Source of the DNA: Chiridota heheva
Taxonomy: Eukaryota > Echinodermata > Holothuroidea > Apodida > Chiridotidae
Reading direction: 5' to 3'
Assembly: GCA_020152595.1 (NCBI GenBank)
Contig: JAIGNY010002165.1
Coordinates: 631,001-695,000, forward strand
Length of the DNA stretch: 64,000 nt
Numbering within the stretch: position 1 is the first letter of the stretch; every line of letters starts with the position of its first letter. The translations under genes and the position numbers were made by a program. The notes beneath the pieces are model-generated. The model did no database searches, was not told where the DNA came from, and saw nothing but the letters and a program-made list of their open reading frames with translations. Below are positions 55,148 to 64,000 of this stretch, piece by piece.

Positions 55148-58100
55148 CCAGAAAGCGTGACGTCATTTGCCCTATACTACGTATGACCGAAGGCCGAAAC
55201 TCCTATACCTAGTGTTACAAAATCGTGAAACTTTTTTAATTCACCCGCTCAAGTAGGTTACATGTGAGGGCAGTAGAGAGTCAAGCATTTTGAAAATAGA
55301 ACATACCAAAGAGATGTGTAAATTTAATATTCTAGAGAAATTGTTGATTTAAAAAAAAATTACACCCGATTTAATTTTATCGTTACTTTTTGTGCACTTT
55401 TAGTTCAATAAACCAATGATTTTATAAGTCATTAATATAACAAATTTGATTTTGACGTCATCCATGGATTAAGTGCGAAAAAAAAAAAAAAAAAACCATG
55501 CACAGTGCAGATACTTTTTGCGATACAAGTACGGTACGATGCCAATGCGTTTATTACTCATTGTTTTACATCTGAACATGGCAGATTGAAAGGTTAAAGC
55601 AATTTATAGGAATTACTGCCTAACCTTATCGAAGTCGTTATGCATTACGCCTAGGCCCTAAACTAGTTGGTGAAGGTCGGCCAACACCGTAGGCTAGGCA
55701 TATTTAACGATTATAAGTTTAGCGATGGGCCGGCCCTAAGCACCTGTACACCCCCGGTTCCGTAGTAACTGCTGTCGGCCTGTTTTTATTTTAAAAAGGC
55801 TAGGCGTACGCAGTCAGACATCTGTGATCCTAGAGATTTACAGAGTAATATTAACTAAGGTGGATCTAGGCCTAGTTATTAATGCCTAATTTAGGCTCGG
55901 GATTATCGAGTAGCATGAAAAAGGCTGAAAAAATCACGTTACCAACTTAACCTATTCAAATTCAGACCTAGCCGTAAGGCCTACAAAAAGGCTACATTCT
56001 TGTTAGTTATGGATTCGAATCATTTACCATCGATTGGCCGTACTTTCTATCACTTAAACCCGTTTCTGTATGCTGACATCGTAGGATTGCTGTTGTTTAC
56101 TGGTCTGCGGCCTCACGAGCGCCACCAGTAATGTCAACAAGTTTATTGTGGAATATGACTAATACTAATAGCTAGCCTACATTCTTGCAAGATTACAGGC
56201 AAGTTAGAACTTGACTAACATTAACAAGAATTTAAGCTATAACTTGCATCAAATTAGCTGCCCAAAGCTACTTAATTTTCCTGGTGATTTGTTGTGTATA
56301 CTGCTTGAATTTAAACACAACTTGGCAAAGAATTCATGGATACTGGAAATGAAATAATCCATATTTGTGAAGGGAACATTATTTATGCCAAACATAAGGT
56401 GAAGGCAAATAACTCACACACTAGCTCTATGCCACATGTTATCATCGTTACAGTTGGGCTCATTTTGTCAGGAAAAGCTATTAACTCGTATTATTAGTTT
56501 ATGTGGTTCAACCCAATGAATTGGTAGTTTACCATGCCCATCTCAAACCTATAAACTTTCTGGTGTTGAAGGGAACACATTAAACAGTTAAATAATTCAA
56601 TTGTGTAACGGGTAAAGAAAGTAAAATTTGTAAATAATACAGGAAATATACATCAATTGACTTAAATAACTGGTACAGGTTACATGAAATGGTGTGTAAA
56701 TTCAGGTTTTTAAAAACAAATCAACACATATTATTCTGCCATTAACTTCTAAAAATCATTCCTAAAAATGTTTATGTATATTTATGATAGAGGAATTGTG
56801 ACTTCATTGTGGAGGTAACAAATTTACAAGCTTTGACATAACAATTTGGATTTTCTGCAATGATTACCTGTATAAATTTAACTTTAACAACTGGTAATCA
56901 ACTTTACAAACAGATTCCTTATGAGGCATCTTCTGTGGATGAACGCACTGCCATAAGTCCTCCACTTATGACTACAGCTTTAGCTGAAATCTGCAAACTT
57001 TGTGAAGTGATGTTGATGTAGGTATAGATATACCACAGTATGTTATTATTTCACAATATGAGTTTTTAAGAAAGAAACAGAAATCAACAAAATCTGAGGT
57101 TCTTCCTACGCAGTCTAACAACTATAGATCCCCATGGTTGTAAAGTGTGGCCTATATTAAACTGAGTTAAGCCTAGTAAAAGACTGATTTTTCATGTCTG
57201 TTTATTCCAATTAAAAGCCTGGTCTGCTGGTTTTGATGTTGAATTTTCACTTGGCCCGGGGTTTGTGCCTTTATTTGGTGAGGCAGACAATTTTCTATGT
57301 ATAAAAAGGGTACACTAAAATTACCATGTCCTCATAACCTGATAAAGTACATTCCACTGCCAAGGAAAATCATTATACATGTGCCTGGAGTCAGAAAACA
57401 TTTGGGCAGGGTACTACAAAATGATATACAGGTATTCAGCTCACTAATATCTGGTACAAAATTAATTTACATTGCAAAAAATATATTTGTACTCTGTAGT
57501 ACAGTGAATGATTTTTAGCAATCGTATTACAACATAAAAGTTGGAATACTATTGCACTGTAATCATTTGTTCATTGGATACCAAAGCAGAAACAAATGAG
57601 AGCAGAACTAAAGATTGCCTATCAATGAGAAGGGAAATTGCATGAGGCAAAATCTTCAAATGGAATTTTTTTATCTTCCCAACTTTAGGGCTTGAGAAAC
57701 TTTTGCAAACAAATTGAAAGCAACTTTAATAAGTAATACACATAGAATAAAAAATTGCAGGCTGCGATACAACATAGGCCTATTCCAAAGAGTTTTATGA
57801 TTATTTTTTAAGTAAAACTTTATGAATTTAGGGCCCGCAAATGTTGGCAAATGATGTTGAACAGAAAAATGTGAATGAAACTGAAAACTTAATAGTTTAT
57901 TAAAGGAGTAATTAGAGAGCAATTTTATCTACTGTATCTCTACCTATCTACACAAGTTGGCACTTAACTTATTTTGTTTTATACAAACCTATCTGCCAGT
58001 TGGTCAGTTTGTTTAGATTTTGTTTGATGGGTGTTTTTTTGATAGCCAACTATACAACTAATTAGACCTAGGCCTAATTATTGGTCTTATGCTCACCCCA

Positions 58101-59424
58101 CCCTAGCTAACAATTGTAATGTTGCATCTCAAGCATTGCCTTTTTATCATGACAGACATTTACTGATATTCTCTTTAATTAGCTGACGTTTTCTTTCTTT
58201 GTTAATGATGCTGACGTTTATTGATACACATAGGCCCTACAGTACAATGTATTCTAATCCAGTAAAAGTTATTAGTGTACACATAACAAATGTCCCGTAG
58301 TAAATGCGCGTGTACAGTGAGTATGTGACTAATGATTAACTCCAACCCAATCTACTATAAGTATAAATGATCTGGAGACCATCTTTCTTGAGTCTGTGGA
58401 AAAATGATCCCTCAATAATAAAACAGCAAAAGTAAACATCAAATTGCAACGAAATAAAAAGTTATATTATAAGTTTGACATGGGTATGTTGCTACAAATT
58501 CTAATTAACAAATTGATAAGGAACTTAAACTTTTTTAAAGTCAATAAAATAGTAATGTACATAGCCCTAATGTTAGGCTACCAAATTGCAAGTAACCACT
58601 TGTAGGCCTAAGCCTAAGTTACGGTACACTAACCGTTACTGTAGTCTGACTCGGCAGCACAATGACCTATGATTACCCCGGCGACGCTTTTTGAAAGCAA
58701 TCAATCGCTACATACATGTCTGAATGAAATAAGATTTGATAAGCAACTTATTCTTGTTCCTAAATACAACTGAAATTATTGCCCATATTTGTCAGCGTTT
58801 ACGTCGGTCAGTTAAGGTTAAACTAACGGTGTACGTAGGCTACGGCGTTAGCTAGCTTCAGACTGTTCAACAACAATCTGACAATTGGCACAATTAAGAT
58901 AGCAAATTATTTTAGGTTTACCGGAATTATTAAAGACATCTGTTAGTTTTAGTCATTAATCCTTTATCAGAAAGGTTGTTTGCGTAGTATTTTTCTTAAA
59001 ACATATTCATCAGTTAGGCTTAAGTTAATAGGTGCGATACATGCCTGTCTACAATCTAACGCTGCGCTAAAGTATTGTCGTCCTGCATGTAGCCTACTGT
59101 AGAAAGAAATCCGCGTTGGTTTTGTGTTCTTGTTAGAAATAAAACAAACGTTAATCTTGGTTAGAAAGACAAGTTATGATTAAAACTAATATAAATATAA
59201 TTAATTTTTGAAAGTCAAGAATTTCAATTTGTATTGTTTAGCTTAAATTTGCAGTTTGCCTATTTTTTATTGACTCCAATTTTCAATGTGCCGACATTTC
59301 TACTGCCCTATCTTGGAACCAAATTGGTGGAGGACGAACCAAAAGGTATCACGCACTGTAGAAGTTTCGACTCTCGGCCTTCGGCCTATACGTAGTATAG
59401 GGCGAATTACGTCACGCTCTCAGG
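55148..59424. mobile_element. Candidate 4.3-kb element with ~50-bp inverted ends
   Basis: Left end CCAGAAAGCGTGACGTCATT and right end, inverted, CCTGAGAGCGTGACGTAATT; both continue into CCCTATACTACGTAT and CCGAAGGCCGA. TGATG occurs on each outer side (55143-55147 and 59425-59429). Inside I see no transposase or other protein; the sequence is AT-rich with a poly-A run at 55480-55496. An alternative is an inverted duplication of a promoter-like block. Confidence 0.5.
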
Positions 59425-59660
59425 TGATGCATACGGAAAGACAGTCTCAATTGACCTCACGCGCGTGAATACGCTAACATTGCGTAAATTTTGAATGAGA
59501 CGCATAAACAAATTCCAAATCAAGATGTCCGACTCTGTAGTTTCATTTTTAGAAAAATGTGATGCAAAATCCAAGTCTGAATGGCGAGGAACTGTCGAAT
59601 AACTCGATTTTCATTCCAAACTGGGGCATAGGTCGCCCGACTGCTTCACATTTTCACCGA

Positions 59661-59730
59661 ATGTCAACAACGATGCGTTGCTCGCTGTTCTGTTTTATCG
59701 TGGTGTTACCGACAATGCTACTCATTTCAG
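59661..59730 (+). CDS. Candidate signal-peptide exon of a secreted protein
   Basis: ATG at 59661 (or 59673, which has A at -3) encodes MSTTMRCSLFCFIVVLPTML then LIS and ends TTTCAG|GTTAGT in phase 1. A short basic start followed by about 15 hydrophobic residues is a signal-peptide pattern, and a phase-1 intron just after it is typical of extracellular proteins. The frame is open back to 59553 with an upstream in-frame ATG at 59562, and an overlapping short ORF begins at 59525. No transcript evidence. Confidence 0.35.
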
Positions 59731-60319
59731 GTTAGTTTATCTAACGTTAGGCTAAAATTCAACTCACATAATACGCAATAGGCTTACGCATTACATAACG
59801 CATTATGCCTAGCCTAGGTCCTAGTGCATTATAATTTATATTAAGCGCTTAAGGTGATTTAAATGTTACGTTCTAACACTTAACTTTTTTTTTTGAAGTT
59901 TGATTCATTCAACTTTTTGTGAATTGTAAGAGGAACATTACAGGGCTTGTTTACGTTAAGAGTTCTTTAACGTTACTTATTCTTGTAAAATGTAAGAGAA
60001 ACCTTAGGCTACAGGGGCTATGCTGGCCATTGCTGGGTAGGAATCTTCATCTTCATTCGTTCTCTCTTTTGCGTTTAATTGCCCAATTGTTTATGGTCCG
60101 TTGGATTGTTTTTTCTTTTAATTCCCAATTTGCCATTTATTTAAACCTTTGTTGTTGTTTTAACTCCATTCGAGTATTCGGGATGACGTCACAATAACGT
60201 GCATAAATCTGAACAACCAGTTTGTCGGTGAAAGCAAAATCATTTTACCATTACAGCCATTGTGAAATTAGTCACATTTAGATGACCAAATCTCTACGTT
60301 CGCTTTGGTAATTTTGCAG

Positions 60320-60543
60320 GAAATTGTTGCAAATGTGGAGGAAATATCGTAGAAATGATCATTTTGAAGGTTGAAAAAAATGTATCGTGCATACGTAGAA
60401 TAAAGCGTGGTACTAACTTGTGCACAAATTGTGACACGTTTTCACCGACAAAGAGTCCCAGATGTTCAAAATGCCCGGAAGACCAAATACTCGAATTGTT
60501 TACCTTTAGGCGTTCTTTGGTAACTTCAACTTTTTGCTTTTAA
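60320..60543 (+). CDS. Candidate cysteine-rich exon, TNF-receptor-repeat-like
   Basis: Acceptor GGTAATTTTGCAG at 60319; joined in phase 1 to the exon at 59661 it reads GNCCKCGGNIVEMII, then SC, GTNLCTNCDTFSPTKSPRCS and KCPEDQ, ending at TAA 60541-60543. The order CC-x-C, C, C-x2-C, C-x2-C resembles one TNF-receptor cysteine-rich repeat. The two exons would give 97 residues with no membrane segment, so either it is a small secreted protein or further exons are missed. A CxxC-x9-CxxC zinc-ribbon reading is also possible. Confidence 0.35.
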
Positions 60544-63500
60544 TTTATACCATGCTGCCATTTTAGTCATTTGTCAGGTTTACCTGTTTGGGGCTTGTAT
60601 CTTATTGAGCCCATTTTTTACTTTTTGTGTTTTAAACCTATAATATCTATTTCCATATTTATACTCAAATTTGTATCAGTTTTTTTTTTTTTGTGTGCCC
60701 CTCTTACCTGCACATACTTTTCTCTTCTGGGATTTTATTCTATTTTTACTATTTTTAAGCATTTTCGTTCCTGTTTTTATTGCTGTATTATTATCCATCT
60801 TGCAGTGCCATTTTTTATACTTTATTTATGATCAGGACCACCACTATTCTCGATGTCGGAGTCACGTAACTTATACGAGCTCAGTACGATTTTGCTAAGT
60901 TGGAGGGGAAACTTTATCATTACAGTCAATGGTTTTTTTATTTTTATGAAAACTTGTGTCGCCTCAGCCAGTCAGCGAAAATGTATGGTACTCATAAATA
61001 TTGCAAATTGTTATCTAATAGGGCCTACACAACATTTGTGAAGAAAAATTTATGTGCAGTATTTGTTGAAAAATAGGTTTTTCTCCCATTGACTGCAATG
61101 ATAACTGACTGTTTGTTTTCCCCTTTGTGTGAAGTTCAAGATCGTCAAAAAAGCATTGTTACGTTGCCGTGCACCACAACATTCCCGGATGTCCGACCTT
61201 TAGAATAGAAACAGGTTTCTTCCCAGCAGTTGGTAGGTTGGGTTAAAGCTGTAGTGCTTTCTCCCTTTCATCGTGCAGATTATTTTTGTCGCTTTTGCAA
61301 TATTGCTCATATATATATATATATATATTTTTTTTTTTTTACATAATCATTTTGTACATTTGTTGTGACATGTATGTTATTTAATTCCACAGTGAATAAA
61401 TACATTCAATCAATCAGCCCTAACTCAACCGCTTCTCTTCTTGCAGTATAGTGTTGCCGACAAGGCTGTATATAGGCCTGTTTATCAAGCACTTTTTTTT
61501 TCTTTCATAGTACAGTTACTATACCTTCATAAGCTTCACTCCGCAAAGTTTGCTGATTTTAGGTAGAGGACTTTATAGTACGAATCTTTTTACCGTCTTA
61601 CTCCCGACTCATTCGCTCTGAATCTCTGATTTAGAGTATGAACGATTGTAATACATACGACATTTACACGCTTAAGCAAAGTCAATGGGCTTCAAGGTGT
61701 GTTTTTAAAAAAAGTTGTCCAGGAATTCTGGGCAACTTGATTTTCGGTATGAAGACTTCCATATTTTACCCTGAAAATCAACACACGGAGACTTAAATTT
61801 GTTTTACATCTTGTAAATATCGTAATAACTCAATTGCTCTCCTAAAAGGATACACATTTTCCGTTCAAAAATAAAGTGTTGACATTTTCTGTAAGCGTCT
61901 TGACAAAAACGTAGCACGCACATAAGCATTTTTCCTAACCAATAAGAAGATTGGAAGCTTGCGTAAGGAAATGATTGACATATTGAGTGCGTATCTGCAT
62001 CTCCTATGTAACCTTTAGCGTATGAACGCACCAACGTGCGTCCTACGTGCGTGTTACTTAATACGACGCGTACAAATTTTATGTGTAGTATTAGCAAAAT
62101 AACAAGGGCGTTGAGGTAGTTAAATACGAATAATTATGATAGTGCGCAACAACGCAATTGTCGCGTCTTGTAACGAACGGGCATTGTGGGTTTTTGTTGT
62201 ATCTGCGCCCGTTTTGGCCCCTCCTTTATTCAAGTTATACGCGCGCGTTTGCAACATTAGTTGTAACGCTAACGTCCTGTGCACAAGACACTAAATTTCT
62301 TCCCGAAAATTGACCATTTTTACCTTTTTTCACAAGGAATTCAGAAAATCTACCAAAACGTATGTTGAAGAAAGTTGTTCAGCTTTATGTCTGTATGGCT
62401 ACATTAGGCAAAAGTTTAAGGGCGTCGGACTGTACTGTAGAAGAGGTTATGTATTAACGATCGTGTTTACTAGGGCCTTTAGTGAGTGACCCGAAATTCA
62501 ACCACCTTCGAATTTCAACCATCCCTAATGTTACCCACCTTAGCGAAGTCGGAATTTTGTTTTACGATTACCAATTGTTAATTGAACTTCATTTTCGCTA
62601 ATAAGATGCTTCATAAAACTGATTTTAAAGTTTAGAGTAACAATTTGTTGGACTTTTTGCGATCGATATCGTACATTGTACGTTTTACTGGTACACCTGT
62701 TGGGTAATTAGGCTTGTTTAACACGTGTTTGTCCACTGGTCTGATGGCCCAATAATGTTAAGAACGAAAGTGCAAAAGTCTGAGAGAAAAAAAGTCCACT
62801 AGTACGAAGTTTCAATAATCCAAAGGTTCAATAGTCCAAAGGCCCAATAGTCCGAAGGCTCGATATTCCGAAGGTTCAATAGTCCGAAGGCACACCCTAA
62901 GCCTAAAGTAGTTATTCGTTATATATCCCCTTCCAGGCCTTTAACGTTCCCATTGATCTGTTTTTTTCTTGTTGGCTGACGTTCACTGATTTCTGTCCGT
63001 GTTTCTGATTTACGGCCTGTCCCAATGATAACATAGGTGTAATCTGGTAATTGGATTGTGATAATAACTATATCCCAACCCAACCTTCTGACCATCTGAC
63101 TATTGGGCCTTCAGACTATCTGACTATTGGGCCTTCAGACTATTGAGTCTTTGGATTATTGGGCCTTTTCTTTTTGGAATATTGAACCTTCGGACTATTA
63201 GGCCTTTATTTCGGACTATCGGATATACGGGAAAATGTCTGAATGTGTCCCCATTGGAAAAGTGCCCATTTCTAAAGATGAATTTCCCCTTTTACTTTAC
63301 AAGTGCTCCTTAAGAAGTCGTGCCTCCTTCCCCACTTTTCGAAAGCTTCCTACACCCCTGCATGCTCCTAATCATATGAAAATAGATAGTTAACCTCTCA
63401 TATTGCTAGTCAGGCCCTCGTGTGAAACATGCCACATCTTTGATCCACCAGTCTCACAATAAAATGGCCTACCAGCGCATAATGTAAAAAACATAGAAGG

Positions 63501-63700
63501 GTGGGGAGGGGGGATAATATAAACACATAATGACACTTGTGCGCCTTGTTGTGATACAGGGTTCCTATTAAACGTGTCTGTTAAGAAATGGTGAGGCCCT
63601 CCATAAATCAAAGGTGTTTGATTAATGATCAGATGTCAGTCTTTTTTGTAAATACTGTTATAGGGCTTGCAAGTTGTTTTTCCTTTTCAAATAAAAAAAA
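60544..63700. other. No firm gene; possible decayed Ig-type exon
   Basis: T-rich tracts make hydrophobic but meaningless frames near 60570-60900. 61135-61208 reads SIVTLPCTTTFPDV then a stop, after a plausible phase-1 acceptor. An AT microsatellite lies at 61311-61329. 62770-63200 contains many variants of CAATAGTCCGAAGGC and its complement GCCTTCAGACTATTG, a low-order inverted repeat. Confidence 0.4.
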
Positions 63701-63701
63701 T

Positions 63702-64000
63702 CGCTGTATATGGTCTTTGGTCACAACATTCCCGTAAAAACTTTATTAAACCGTTTTGATCGTAAGCTTTTGCCTAATCTTCATTACGGTTCTGAAGTTT
63801 GGGGGCTTGGGGAAGCTATAGATATTGAACAAGTGCACCGCATGTTTTGTAAGTATATGTTACGGGTATCACTTAATACTTGTAATAGTGCTGTAAGGAG
63901 CGAGCTGGCTGTCTGGGGCGATGCCGTCTTATTGTTAATAGATCATGTTTTGTCATTAGATATTGGTTAAGACTTCTTCGATTACCGGATTATCATTTTT
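63702..64000 (+). pseudogene. LINE ORF2 fragment (after the reverse transcriptase), running off the window
   Basis: Frame 1 reads LLNRFDRKLLPNLHYGSEVW, then IDIEQVHRMFCKYMLRVSLN and AVRSELAVWG, which is the conserved region that follows the reverse transcriptase palm in many non-LTR retrotransposons. At about 63955 the homology shifts to another frame, RYWLRLLRLPDYH, so the copy is frameshifted. This is a different LINE type from the RNase H family in the ZER1 introns. Confidence 0.75.

Noticed and set aside
60571-60898. Strongly hydrophobic frames that could be membrane segments of the candidate receptor
   Set aside because: They result from T-rich DNA in overlapping frames, with no acceptor in the needed phase.

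Overview
This window is eukaryotic, AT-rich and dominated by repeats. The one gene I can reconstruct with confidence is a complete ZER1 homologue on the + strand: 13 coding exons between 2712 and 37733, 781 codons plus stop, every intron GT-AG. ZER1 is a substrate receptor of Cullin-2/Elongin ubiquitin ligases that binds proteins with an exposed N-terminal glycine. Protein divergence from the vertebrate sequence, the long TE-filled introns and the repeat types (LINE remnants with an RNase H domain, tRNA-derived SINEs, hAT, TTAA and TA type MITEs) suggest a marine invertebrate, probably a deuterostome such as an echinoderm or hemichordate. That placement is inference.

Layout. 1-2.6 kb: no coding gene; possible promoter or leader region of ZER1. 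2.7-37.7 kb: ZER1. Its introns carry most of the recognisable mobile DNA: a 3.2-kb hairpin-capped insertion (3.6-6.8 kb) with its empty site nearby; a hAT-type MITE (7.4-8.2 kb); a nest of a MITE, a TTAA element and a hAT element (9.3-12.0 kb); two more hAT MITEs with 8-bp duplications (13.2 and 25.0 kb); a run of LINE 3' ends, all in the sense direction; large minisatellites (22.2, 27.0 and 30.1 kb); and a hairpin-capped 250-bp-class repeat array (32.6-34.2 kb). Two gene borders have themselves become tandem repeats: the exon 8 donor (three copies) and the last 15 codons with the stop (a ~120-bp minisatellite running to about 38.7 kb).

38.7-55.1 kb: intergenic. It holds MITEs (one array of MITE arms at 42.5-43.1 kb, one intact copy at 45.8 kb, a nested pair at 46.8-47.5 kb), a tRNA-derived SINE with a CTATG tail, a LINE tail, a second hairpin-capped array (48.8-51.0 kb), and two facing arrays of one ~24-bp minisatellite (53.8-55.0 kb).

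55.1-59.4 kb: a 4.3-kb segment bounded by ~50-bp inverted repeats and a possible 5-bp duplication, with no recognisable protein. 59.6-60.5 kb: a candidate two-exon gene for a secreted cysteine-rich protein resembling a TNF-receptor repeat, with a possible decayed Ig-type exon at 61.1 kb. 63.7 kb to the end: a frameshifted LINE ORF2 fragment running off the window. I see no prokaryotic genes, CRISPR arrays, rRNA genes or intact autonomous transposase in the window.
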